Positions 52,263 to 60,948 of a DNA stretch of 64,000 nt are shown in pieces (the first letter of the stretch is position 1; each line of letters begins with the position of its first letter). Origin of the DNA: Halocynthiibacter sp049608145 (lineage in GTDB: Bacteria > Pseudomonadota > Alphaproteobacteria > Rhodobacterales > Rhodobacteraceae); contig NZ_JBMYXF010000003.1 of NCBI RefSeq assembly GCF_049608145.1, forward strand, positions 42,697 to 106,696. The letters are read 5' to 3'. Both the position numbers and the translations under genes were made by a program. Below the pieces are notes generated by a model. The model did not search any database. It saw only the letters and a list, made by a program, of their open reading frames with translations, and was not told the origin of the DNA.

Positions 52263-52811
52263 ATGAACATAAATTCATTTGTCAACATTACTGCGCGGGC
52301 CTGGAGCCTGCCTATTCTGGCGAAGCTGCATGATGGGGTGGCTGGACGTCAGGCGCCTTTGCTGACGGCGACGGGGGCAGGGCGTTCTGCTTTTGGGCAA
52401 AGTCTTGCGCATCTGATGGAACTGGAGCTGCTGGAGCGAAACCCAGGCCATGGCCATCCGCTGCGTCCGGAGTTTCGTTTGACAGATACAGGAAGGGTTG
52501 CCGCGGAGCTGGCGCATCAGGTTTACAGCCAGGCAAAGGTGGCGGATCAGGATCTTTTGCGCAAATCCTGGACCTTGCCTGTGCTGACGGCTTTGCATTC
52601 TACTGGGCAGTTTTCCGCGATCCGCCGGGGGTTGCCCCGCATCACAGATCGGGCCTTATCACAATCGCTGAAACTGTTGGAAGACAGGCGTTGGGTGCAG
52701 CGTGGGATTGAAGAAAACAGTCGCCCCTTGCGCCCGGTTTATAGGGCGGTGAATGCCGGGGGAGTGATCAGTGATATAACCGGTGCGGCTGTCCGGTTTC
52801 AGACGCCCTGA
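52263..52811 (+). CDS. HxlR-like regulator made of two tandem winged-helix units
   Basis: A 182-residue protein whose halves align by eye. Unit 1 has AWSLPILAKLHD, FGQSLAHLMELELLERN and PLRPEFRLTDTG. Unit 2 has SWTLPVLTALHS, LSQSLKLLEDRRWVQR and PLRPVYRAVNAG. Each unit resembles an HxlR winged helix, so the protein may act as a monomer in place of the usual dimer. Divergent from the VOC gene. Its last 13 bp overlap the convergent DUF2459 gene. Confidence 0.75.
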   Translation: MNINSFVNITARAWSLPILAKLHDGVAGRQAPLLTATGAGRSAFGQSLAHLMELELLERNPGHGHPLRPEFRLTDTGRVAAELAHQVYSQAKVADQDLLRKSWTLPVLTALHSTGQFSAIRRGLPRITDRALSQSLKLLEDRRWVQRGIEENSRPLRPVYRAVNAGGVISDITGAAVRFQTP

Positions 52812-53485
52812 TGTTCCTTCAGAGACAGGCCAAAGGACCAGGTGGTTGGTGTCCAGACGCCAAAGCGGACGCCAGCGTTGCGCAGTTGGTCCCCGAGCCA
52901 GACGTTGCAGGTGCGCAATGCGCTGAAATGGCCTTTGGCGTGAAAGAAGCGGTCGGACTGGGTGAAACCCGGGTGATCTAAGACCTGGGCCTTGCCAAAT
53001 GTATCGCGGCTGAAGCTGTTGCTGATGGATGCGAGTAAGCTGTTGTATTGCACATGGGTCAGTGACAGACGGCGTATCGCGGCGTTTTCATGCAATTCCC
53101 CCAGGGCATCGACACGCAAAACGGCATTATCCCCGGTGATTGCGCGCAGGACGTCGCCAGCTTTGACATCGGCGTAAGTGCCCGCACTTGTATAGAATTG
53201 TTCTGCCCCCCAGCCGATCAGAAACCATTCCACACCTGGATGATCGGTGGGGATGCCGGCAGGCTGGGTGAAGCGCAGGGTGCGGCGTGTCTGGGGATCT
53301 GCCGGAAGCAGGATATCATAGTGAATTTTGCCGCCCACCAGCAACACATCGGTGGTGCCGGTGGCGTAGGGGGTGGCTGTGTTGGCGGGGATCAGCCCGC
53401 CCAACATGCCAAAAAACAGCCAGAGAAATACAATTTTCAATGCAAGGCGTGTGCCAAGTAGAGGAAATCGAAGAAGCTTTAGCAC
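52799..53485 (-). CDS. DUF2459 family protein
   Basis: A 228-residue protein with an N-terminal membrane anchor (LKIVFLWLFFGMLGGLI), then VLLVGGKIHYDILLPADPQT, EWFLIGWGAEQFYTS, and a late FHAKGHFSALRTCNVWLGDQ segment. This matches DUF2459/TIGR02117, whose Cys-His motifs recall NlpC-like hydrolases; the function is unproven. Confidence 0.78.
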   Translation of the reverse strand: MLKLLRFPLLGTRLALKIVFLWLFFGMLGGLIPANTATPYATGTTDVLLVGGKIHYDILLPADPQTRRTLRFTQPAGIPTDHPGVEWFLIGWGAEQFYTSAGTYADVKAGDVLRAITGDNAVLRVDALGELHENAAIRRLSLTHVQYNSLLASISNSFSRDTFGKAQVLDHPGFTQSDRFFHAKGHFSALRTCNVWLGDQLRNAGVRFGVWTPTTWSFGLSLKEHQGV

Positions 53486-53490
53486 CGTGT

Positions 53491-53673
53491 TCAGGAGGCC
53501 TGATCAGCCATGGATTTGTGGATGATTTTCTTGTCGCAATATCCGCATTCCACAACGCCCGTGTCATGGGGGATCTGTAGCCAGACGCGAGGATGGCCAA
53601 GTGCGCCTTCGCCGCCGTCACAGGCGACTTTCCAGCTGTCTACGATCTCGGTTTCGGGTGCTTTGGTGGTCAT
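53491..53673 (-). CDS. CHCC zinc-finger protein
   Basis: 60 residues, MTTKAPETEIVDSWKVACDG, GHPRVWLQI and VVECGYCDKKIIHK, the zf-CHCC pattern (C..H..C-x2-C) found in the complex I NDUFS6 subunit and in small alphaproteobacterial proteins. May be an accessory factor of respiratory complex I assembly. Start 53673; the longer frame upstream looks spurious. Confidence 0.8.
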   Translation of the reverse strand: MTTKAPETEIVDSWKVACDGGEGALGHPRVWLQIPHDTGVVECGYCDKKIIHKSMADQAS

Positions 53674-53741
53674 CGGTGTTTTCCCGGTTCTGGCTGTGGT
53701 TGGACCTGTGATAGCAGCGCGATGACGCGCCGCCAAGGGGG

Positions 53742-54119
53742 TCAGGCTTTTTGCAGCATGCGGCCTAGTGGACGACCTGCGAGAATATGCACATGAAGAT
53801 GGAGCACTTCCTGCACGCCGTCTTCGCCCGCATTGGAAATACAGCGGTATCCGTTGCCTGCGTCATCTGCCAGCCCAAGGATTTTGCAAACCTCACCCAG
53901 AGCACGGGTGAAGCCAACAATTTCGGCATCGCTGGCCGCATTTGCGAAGTGGTCCTGACAGACATAAGGGCCTTTGGGGATCACCAGCACATGGTCGGGC
54001 GCCTGCGGATAAAGATCGCGAAAGGCCAGTGCATGTTCGTTTTCAAACACGGTGTTGTTCGGAATTTCCCCACGAAGGATCTTCGCGAAGATGTTCTGAT
54101 CGTCATATGTATTGGCCAT
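53742..54119 (-). CDS. HIT-family nucleotide hydrolase
   Basis: A 125-residue Hint-like protein: MANTYDDQNIFAKILRGEIP, HVLVIPKGPYVCQDHF and the HLHVHILAG catalytic triad of histidines. Hydrolyses adenosine phosphoramidates in the family. Start 54119 is the conserved one; 64 residues upstream in frame are not homologous. Confidence 0.92.
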   Translation of the reverse strand: MANTYDDQNIFAKILRGEIPNNTVFENEHALAFRDLYPQAPDHVLVIPKGPYVCQDHFANAASDAEIVGFTRALGEVCKILGLADDAGNGYRCISNAGEDGVQEVLHLHVHILAGRPLGRMLQKA

Positions 54120-54138
54120 TTTTGAACTCTCTTCGGCG

Positions 54139-55716
54139 TTAGTCGGCAAACAAATGTGGTGCGCGGACAATTTCGGTTGCGGTGTCCGGCTGGCAGTGAA
54201 GGAAGTTGGCGACGGACTGTATGTTTTCTTCTTCGGTTGCGGATTCGCGCATCCGGAAGAAATCGGCAAACAGGGCATCGCGGATTTCGTCACTTTCCTG
54301 CAAAACGTCACGACGGATGGTTGGCAGAAGCCGGGAAATGGTTTGATCTGATGTCATTTCCCCGGCCAGCCCGACACGTTTTGCATGCCCAGCCAGGTAG
54401 TCTTCGGAGAAGTTACATTCCAGTTCCAGCAGGCGCGTGTTGGATCGGTCGGCATAGAAATCCTTGATCAGATCCAAGTTCTTTGGATCAAGGCAGATCA
54501 CCATGCGATCAGATTGGTAATAATCCAGCAGCATCCGGGTCAGGGCGCGGCGGTGACGTGTTCGTTTTCCAAGTGTGCCTTCAATCCCGCCAAGATCGGG
54601 CAGGGCCGTGTTTTCTTCATAAAAGAGATATTCCACGGCGGGCAGGTCACTGTGTTTGCGAATGGCTTCGACAAACCGTTTGGCCACATGCCATTTTTTG
54701 CAGGTCACGATGTAAAGTGTGCGGTCACGTCCCAGAGAACTTTCTGTTTCCCAGAACCGGGGGGCAAATCGGCGGCCGATTCGGCCGCGTCTGGCCAGAA
54801 AACGATACAGGCTGCGCCCTTCGTTAGAGATTTGAAATTCCTGTTCTTCGCTGGCCCAGAGATCCCCGAGACGCCGTTTCAGTTCCCGTGCGCCAGGGCT
54901 GATTTTGCGGGCGAAAAGGAAATCTTGGCTGAGCATAAGATCGTAGTGATCATTATAGAATGTCACCGGCATCCCGTAATCTGAGAACATCAGAAACGTC
55001 AGGGTCCGGCTTTCAATGTCCTCAGAGGGTACCAGGTGGCGGACCAAGGTTTGGAAGAAGGTTTCATCCGGGATCCATGTGGTTTTGAAGAACTTCAGAA
55101 CTTCGGGATGCTCACGACAATATTGAAGCACAGCCTCAACGGTAGCGCGGCGTAGACACCACCACTGACTGCCAATCATGACCTGGAGATCATTCGGCAC
55201 GCTGCGCGTCATGCCCAGTTTACGTTGCAGGTTGAAAGACGTGTAGAACAGCTTTTTTTGCGTGCGTTCGTTGAAGAAATGCCGGTAGATCAGGCGTTCT
55301 TCTTTCATGCCTGTTTTGATCCAGTCGCTGGCAAAATAATCAAAGCTTTCAATATAGTCACAATCCCTGTCGTCCAGGAATTCATGGGCATATCCTGCGG
55401 TTTTGATTGCCATGCAATCGCCGGACAGCATGTAAAAATGCGTCGCTCGTGGGAAGGCTTTTTCAGCGGCTTCGGTGGCGTATAGTGTGGCCTGAACCAA
55501 AGACCATTCGCCCCAACCGCATTTGATTCGTTTTTTGGCAAAGGTCACGCCGGGGTTATCGGCCAGAGCGGTTTTAATCTTACGGAAATGTTCCGGATTC
55601 GCGCGCGCATCAAAATGGATAGACATATAATCGCCGGCCGCGGTTAGGCGTTCGGCTTGTTTAATAATGGCTTCCGGATCTTTATGGCAAAGCAAAATGA
55701 AGGCAATTTTCGACAT
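54139..55716 (-). CDS. GT14-like glycosyltransferase with C-terminal DUF5928-type region
   Basis: A 525-residue protein. The N-terminal half (IAFILLCHKDPEAIIKQAER, then YMLSGDCMAIKTAGYA, QWWCLRRATVEAVLQY, and WIPDETFFQTLVRHLVP) matches the Core-2/I-branching beta-1,6-GlcNAc transferase family. The C-terminal half (from about residue 300) looks like the DUF5928 region of Rhodobacterales. No signal peptide, so it acts in the cytoplasm or at the inner membrane. No clear ribosome site before the ATG at 55716. Divergent from a sulfotransferase gene and probably part of a surface glycan pathway. Confidence 0.78.
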   Translation of the reverse strand: MSKIAFILLCHKDPEAIIKQAERLTAAGDYMSIHFDARANPEHFRKIKTALADNPGVTFAKKRIKCGWGEWSLVQATLYATEAAEKAFPRATHFYMLSGDCMAIKTAGYAHEFLDDRDCDYIESFDYFASDWIKTGMKEERLIYRHFFNERTQKKLFYTSFNLQRKLGMTRSVPNDLQVMIGSQWWCLRRATVEAVLQYCREHPEVLKFFKTTWIPDETFFQTLVRHLVPSEDIESRTLTFLMFSDYGMPVTFYNDHYDLMLSQDFLFARKISPGARELKRRLGDLWASEEQEFQISNEGRSLYRFLARRGRIGRRFAPRFWETESSLGRDRTLYIVTCKKWHVAKRFVEAIRKHSDLPAVEYLFYEENTALPDLGGIEGTLGKRTRHRRALTRMLLDYYQSDRMVICLDPKNLDLIKDFYADRSNTRLLELECNFSEDYLAGHAKRVGLAGEMTSDQTISRLLPTIRRDVLQESDEIRDALFADFFRMRESATEEENIQSVANFLHCQPDTATEIVRAPHLFAD

Positions 55717-55864
55717 TTTAGTGACAGAAACCTCAGGTAACGGGCCGGGAAACAAAGATATTAGGTTCAGCCGTTGTATCCTGGGCTGATTTTTGCTTTT
55801 TTATACACAATTGCAGGATAAGAACAGAGAGTATCTGCAGCGTTAATCAGGAGGCAAGTTAAAT

Positions 55865-56683
55865 ATGGGTTTCCCAGGAACCTGGATGACCGAGAGCGAA
55901 AGTGTCGTTTATCGTGTTGTACCAAAATGTGCCTGCTCGACCATTGGTCAGGTCATGTATTATTCCGACCACGGCGAATTTTTTGATGGCGACATCCACG
56001 ATGCCAAAGGCCGGATGCATAAATGGTCATTGGATCAGAGCAAGCCTTTGATCGAAGCCAATGTTGCGTCGCATAAATCCTATGCCTTCACCTGTGTGCG
56101 CAATCCTTATACCCGTGTTCTGAGCTCATTTTTTGACAAAATTTGCGGAATTCAGCGAAATGGCAAGCGTTACCGTGGTAATTTGGTTCCGCTGTTGATC
56201 CAGAAATACGGGATTGAAGTTGGCGATCCGGAAACCGGGTTTGAGTTCGATCAGATCCAGAGCTTTCGCCGCTTTCTGCTGTTTGTTCGTGACACCATTC
56301 GTTGGCGTCGTCCGATGGATCCGGATATCCACTGGTCCGCGATGTCGGGGCATGTGTCCACGTTTATTGCCAACGGCGGACGCTATGACAATATTTTCTT
56401 CACTGAGAAGTTTAACGAGGGCATGCAAAGCGTGCTGGATGCGATCGAAACCCCGCATCCGGTTGATTTGACATCGATCCCGCGTTTTAACGAAAGCGAA
56501 GGCCACGGCCCGAAACGTGCGCATCCCGTTGAAGATTATTTTGATGATCTGTCGATGCACCTGATCTGGGAAATCTATCACCGTGATTTCAAACTGTTCC
56601 AATACAGCTTTGATGATCCGTCGAATAAGATGCCAATTGGCGAAGTAGATCTGGATGAAGTTCACGCCAAATTGGGTGAATAA
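55865..56683 (+). CDS. Sulfotransferase-family protein
   Basis: A 272-residue protein with the PAPS-binding signatures of sulfotransferase family 2: VPKCACSTIGQVMYYSD (5'-phosphosulfate loop) and FTCVRNPYTRVLSSFFDK (3'-phosphate loop). Such enzymes sulfate glycans. The divergent glycosyltransferase shares its promoter region, so they may build a sulfated polysaccharide. AGGAGG precedes the ATG. Confidence 0.82.
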   Translation: MGFPGTWMTESESVVYRVVPKCACSTIGQVMYYSDHGEFFDGDIHDAKGRMHKWSLDQSKPLIEANVASHKSYAFTCVRNPYTRVLSSFFDKICGIQRNGKRYRGNLVPLLIQKYGIEVGDPETGFEFDQIQSFRRFLLFVRDTIRWRRPMDPDIHWSAMSGHVSTFIANGGRYDNIFFTEKFNEGMQSVLDAIETPHPVDLTSIPRFNESEGHGPKRAHPVEDYFDDLSMHLIWEIYHRDFKLFQYSFDDPSNKMPIGEVDLDEVHAKLGE

Positions 56684-56702
56684 CAGTTGAAGATTGAATG
56701 AC

Positions 56703-56734
56703 AAAAAGCCCCGCCAGAAATGACGGGGCTTTTT
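56703..56734. terminator. Bidirectional intrinsic terminator
   Basis: AAAAAGCCCCG (56703-56713) and CGGGGCTTTTT (56724-56734) between the convergent sulfotransferase and clpA genes, with A- and T-runs on both sides. Confidence 0.92.
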
Positions 56735-56791
56735 GTTGTGTAAGGGTGCCTATCCTGGGCTGAATATTGCCTGAAGCGCGGTCTGCCTGAC

Positions 56792-59119
56792 CTATTCAGC
56801 TGTCAGAAGATGGGGCGATTTTCCGGAAAGCTGGCGTGTTTCCTGTGGCAAAGTCTGAAGATCGAGTTCGCCTTTTTTCACGGTTACACGTACGACCCCC
56901 CCTTTGGCCAGAGATCCAAATAGCAGTTCTTCGGCCAGAGGTTTCTTGATGTGTTCTTGAATCACGCGGCCCAATGGACGCGCCCCCATTTTCGCATCAT
57001 ACCCTCTTTCGCCCAGCCAGGCGGCGGCGGCTGGTGTCAGTTCAAAGGTTACATTGCGATCCATCAGTTGGGCTTCCAGCTGCAGAACAAATTTCTCTAC
57101 AACCTTCAGAATGACGTCTTTGCCCAGCGGTGCAAAGCTGACCACAGCGTCGAGACGGTTGCGGAACTCAGGGCTGAACATGCGTTCAATCGCGGCTGTA
57201 TCTTCGCCTTCACGGCGATCACGACCGAAACCAACAGCTTCCTTCGCCTGTTCCGTGGCACCGGCATTGGATGTCATGATCAAAATGACATTGCGGAAGT
57301 CGACCGTGCGACCATTGTGGTCAGTCAACTGGCCGTTATCCATAACCTGCAATAGAATGTTGAAGACATCCGGGTGCGCTTTTTCGATCTCATCCAGTAA
57401 AAGAACGCAATGTGGGTGTTGATCCACGCCATCGGTCAACAGACCGCCCTGATCAAACCCGACATAGCCGGGAGGGGCGCCAATCAGGCGGGAAACGGCG
57501 TGTTTTTCCATGTATTCAGACATATCGAAACGCAGCATTTCAACGCCAAGAGTGCTGGACAGTTGTTTTGCAACTTCGGTTTTGCCAACACCGGTTGGGC
57601 CTGCAAATAAGTAGTTCCCAATGGGTTTTTCTGGTTCACGCAGGCCTGCGCGGGCCAGTTTGATCGCGCTGGACAGCGTTTCAATTGCTGTGTCCTGCCC
57701 AAAGACCACGCGTTTCAGAGATGTTTCAAGATCGCGCAGAACTTCGGCATCATCCTTGGATACATTTTTCGCAGGAATGCGGGCGATTTTGGAGACCACG
57801 GCCTCTATTTCTTTGGTGCCAATGGTTTTACGGCGTTTGCTTTCCGCCACCAGATGTTGCGCGGCACCTGCCTCATCGATCACATCAATCGCTTTGTCGG
57901 GCAATTTACGATCCGTGATATAGCGGGCGGACAGTTCAACCGCTGATTTGATCGCGTCCAGCGTATAGCGGATTTCGTGATGTTCTTCGAAATAGGGTTT
58001 CAGCCCCTTTAGGATTTTGATTGAATCCGCAACAGAAGGTTCATTCACGTCGATTTTTTGGAAACGACGGGCCAGGGCGCGGTCTTTTTCAAAATGTTGA
58101 CGGAATTCTTTATAAGTGGTGGATCCCATGCAGCGCAGTTTCCCGCCCTGAAGTGCGGGTTTCAGAAGGTTGGAGGCATCCATCGCCCCGCCAGATGTCG
58201 CACCCGCCCCGATTATTGTGTGAATTTCGTCGATAAACAGCACTGCATTTGGATGTTCTTCCAGCTCTGTCATGACGGCTTTTAGGCGTTCTTCGAAATC
58301 ACCGCGGTACCGGGTGCCCGCAAGAAGCGCCCCCATATCAAGGGAATAGATCGTTGTTTCTGAAAGAATTTCTGGTGTTTCACCCTGCACGATCTTTCGC
58401 GCAAGCCCTTCTGCAATGGCCGTTTTCCCAACGCCGGGATCGCCGACCAGCAAGGGGTTGTTTTTGCGGCGGCGGCAGAGAACCTGAACACAACGTTCAA
58501 CTTCATGTTCGCGCCCGATCAGAGGGTCAACTTCGCCCTCAGATGCTTTGTGATTGAGATCAACACAATATTTGGAAAGCGCGGTTTCTTTTTCTTCGGC
58601 AGCGGCTTCGGTAAACCCATCGCCTTCTTCATGGGGCAGGCCTGCACCGGCAAGGGGGCGATCTTCGCTGAAATCTGGATCTTTTGCCATGCCATGGGCG
58701 ATAAAGTTTACCGCGTCATAGCGGCTCATGTCTTGTGCCTGCAGGAAATAAACGGCGTTGCTTTCGCGTTCGGCAAAGATAGCGACCAGCACGTTGGCGC
58801 CCGTAACTTCTGTGCGGCCAGAAGATTGTACGTGGATTGCTGCACGCTGGATCACACGTTGGAAGGCGGCGGTTGGAACGGCTTCAGATCCTTCCGTTTC
58901 GGTGATCAGGCCTGCCAGTTCGTCGTCAATGAAATCCTGCAGTTCCCCGCGCAAAATATCCAAATTCACTTCACAGGCCTGCAAGACGCGTGCGGCATCT
59001 GGTTCTTCGACCAGGGCCAGAAGTAAGTGTTCTAATGTCGCAAACTCATGCTGTCGCGCATTGGCAAGCGCCAGGGCTGCGTGGATCGACTGCTCTAGTG
59101 TCGCTGTAAATGAAGGCAT
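56792..59119 (-). CDS. clpA: ATP-dependent Clp protease ATP-binding subunit ClpA
   Basis: A 775-residue double-AAA+ unfoldase for ClpP. An N-domain (FATLEHLLLALVEEPDAARV) is followed by AAA-1 with GDPGVGKTAIAEG and VLFIDEIHTIIG, then AAA-2 with GPTGVGKTEVAKQ and VLLLDEIEKAHPDVF. VGFG replaces the IGL loop used to dock ClpP. AAGGAG nine bases before the ATG at 59119. No clpS adaptor precedes it within the 226-bp gap, unlike the usual clpS-clpA arrangement. Confidence 0.95.
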   Translation of the reverse strand: MPSFTATLEQSIHAALALANARQHEFATLEHLLLALVEEPDAARVLQACEVNLDILRGELQDFIDDELAGLITETEGSEAVPTAAFQRVIQRAAIHVQSSGRTEVTGANVLVAIFAERESNAVYFLQAQDMSRYDAVNFIAHGMAKDPDFSEDRPLAGAGLPHEEGDGFTEAAAEEKETALSKYCVDLNHKASEGEVDPLIGREHEVERCVQVLCRRRKNNPLLVGDPGVGKTAIAEGLARKIVQGETPEILSETTIYSLDMGALLAGTRYRGDFEERLKAVMTELEEHPNAVLFIDEIHTIIGAGATSGGAMDASNLLKPALQGGKLRCMGSTTYKEFRQHFEKDRALARRFQKIDVNEPSVADSIKILKGLKPYFEEHHEIRYTLDAIKSAVELSARYITDRKLPDKAIDVIDEAGAAQHLVAESKRRKTIGTKEIEAVVSKIARIPAKNVSKDDAEVLRDLETSLKRVVFGQDTAIETLSSAIKLARAGLREPEKPIGNYLFAGPTGVGKTEVAKQLSSTLGVEMLRFDMSEYMEKHAVSRLIGAPPGYVGFDQGGLLTDGVDQHPHCVLLLDEIEKAHPDVFNILLQVMDNGQLTDHNGRTVDFRNVILIMTSNAGATEQAKEAVGFGRDRREGEDTAAIERMFSPEFRNRLDAVVSFAPLGKDVILKVVEKFVLQLEAQLMDRNVTFELTPAAAAWLGERGYDAKMGARPLGRVIQEHIKKPLAEELLFGSLAKGGVVRVTVKKGELDLQTLPQETRQLSGKSPHLLTAE

Positions 59120-59345
59120 GGCGATGGGCTCCTTATCCTTCTGGCCGTAGGGGGCGCGACAATGATTGACTGCGCTTCCCTTTAGCATGACCGCTCTGTG
59201 TTAAAGTTCGGTTGTGATTACGGCCGATACAAGTGCTTTTTGTTCAAATATTGTCACATTCAGTGATTTATTCGCGAATTGCCCGGAAAAATCGGGCCTG
59301 ACAAAAGAATTATAGCACGAAAATACCACAACCCGCCGGGATTTT

Positions 59346-60116
59346 TCAGAAATTATCCTTCTGACGGCGGATCGCAGCGAAGACCTGTGCAGCATTCGCA
59401 TCCTCGCCAAGGCCTGAGGACATGCGCAATGCGGGCTGATCGCAGCGCAGGAACGGGTTTGTCGCAAATTCCTGCTGCAAAGTGGCAACAGCGGTTACAT
59501 CATCATTTGCGCGTTTCTGTAGGTTTTCAGCGACGCGTGCCTGAACCGCAGGATTGTCACCATCAACGCTGAGCGCAAAAGCCCCATTGCCAGCACTATA
59601 TTCATGTCCGGAATAGATCATCGTGTCCTGGGGCAGGGCGGCCAGTTTTTGCAGGCTTTCAAACATGATTTCCGGGCTGCCTTCAAACAAGCGCCCACAC
59701 CCAAAGGCCATGAGGCTGTCGCCTGTGAATGCGGCTTGTTCTTGTGGCAGATAAAAGGCGATGTGGCCGATGGTGTGGCCGGAAACGTCGATCACCTGAC
59801 AGGGGCTGCCTGCGAGGGTAAACTGATCCCCTTCATTCACTTCCAGATCGAGGGGGGGCAGGCGATGGGCATCAGCCTTTGCGCCGATAATTTTCGCACC
59901 ACTTGCGGCCTGTAACGCGGCAACACCGTCGATGTGATCCGGATGATGATGGGTCAGTAGAATATGTGTCAGGGTCCAGCCCCGCGCGTCAAGTGCATCC
60001 TGCACGGGCGCAGCTTCGGGTGCATCCACCAACACGGTTTCGCCGGTGTCCCTGTTATGGAGGAGCGAAAAGTAGTTGTCGGCAAGGGCGGTCAGGGTGA
60101 CGATTTCCAGAGACAT
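59346..60116 (-). CDS. gloB: Hydroxyacylglutathione hydrolase (glyoxalase II)
   Basis: A 256-residue metallo-beta-lactamase-fold enzyme: the ALADNYFSLLHNRDTGETVL start, the metal motif LTHHHPDHIDG, DVSGHTIGHIAFYLP, FTGDSLMAFGCGRLFEG and YSGHEYSAGN. Hydrolyses S-lactoylglutathione in methylglyoxal detoxification. Length and motifs are complete. Confidence 0.93.
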   Translation of the reverse strand: MSLEIVTLTALADNYFSLLHNRDTGETVLVDAPEAAPVQDALDARGWTLTHILLTHHHPDHIDGVAALQAASGAKIIGAKADAHRLPPLDLEVNEGDQFTLAGSPCQVIDVSGHTIGHIAFYLPQEQAAFTGDSLMAFGCGRLFEGSPEIMFESLQKLAALPQDTMIYSGHEYSAGNGAFALSVDGDNPAVQARVAENLQKRANDDVTAVATLQQEFATNPFLRCDQPALRMSSGLGEDANAAQVFAAIRRQKDNF

Positions 60117-60204
60117 GCGGGGTCCTTCACAGCAGATGTTGTCTCAAGACTTGCCCAAATCCGGGGGAGGTGCAACAGATGGCGTATTGAAAAAGGACAG
60201 CCTG

Positions 60205-60876
60205 ATGAAGAAACCTTTGATTTTGCCTGACAGCCCACATCTTCAAGATCGCGAAGCCGACGGACGTCTTCATGCCCCATCAGCCGAGCGCAACCTTGCG
60301 CCGATCAAAGAGGTGCTGGCAGATCTGCTGCCCCAAGGCGGTGATGTATTGGAACTGGCCAGTGGGACAGGGCAACATATTGCAGATTTTGCGGCGACGT
60401 GGCCGGATCTGGTATGGCATCCAAGTGATATCGAGGAAGAACGCCTGATCAGTATTCAAGCTTGGCGCGAGAAGGTGCAATTACCGAATTTGGGTGAAGT
60501 ACGGGAATTTGATGCGGTGACCGGCTGGGGGGCTTTGAATGAGACCTACGACTTTATTTATGTTGTGAACCTTTTGCATCTGATTCCGGATGCCGCCGCT
60601 GCCAGCGTGCTGGCGGGTATGGCGCAGGCGCTGAACCCAGGGGGGCGCATGATGGTATATGGCCCGTTTAGGGATGCAGGCGCTTTTCGCAGTGAGGGGG
60701 ATGCAAAGTTTCACGCCAGCCTAATCAGTCAGGACACATCGATTGGCTATAAGGATGCGCAATGGGTGCGTGGGCAGATGGTGAATGCAGGGCTGAGCGA
60801 TGTGTCTGAACTGCTGATGCCTGCGAATAATCTGATCCTGCATGCGCAGCGCGGTGCCCGAAGCATTTCTGTTTAA
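60205..60876 (+). CDS. DUF938 SAM-dependent methyltransferase-fold protein
   Basis: A 223-residue protein: DSPHLQDREADGRLHAPSAE at the start, then the SAM motif VLELASGTGQHIADFA, IYVVNLLHLIPDAAAASVLA and MMVYGPFRDAGAF, all DUF938 features. Substrate unknown. AAGGA seven bases before the ATG at 60205 supports this start over one 43 codons upstream. Divergent from gloB. Confidence 0.87.
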   Translation: MKKPLILPDSPHLQDREADGRLHAPSAERNLAPIKEVLADLLPQGGDVLELASGTGQHIADFAATWPDLVWHPSDIEEERLISIQAWREKVQLPNLGEVREFDAVTGWGALNETYDFIYVVNLLHLIPDAAAASVLAGMAQALNPGGRMMVYGPFRDAGAFRSEGDAKFHASLISQDTSIGYKDAQWVRGQMVNAGLSDVSELLMPANNLILHAQRGARSISV

Positions 60877-60948
60877 CGCAAGGCCGGTTGCGTCGCTTGC
60901 GTGGACTGGCTTAAGCTTTGCTGATGATCTGACTGGAATGAGTGCCCG

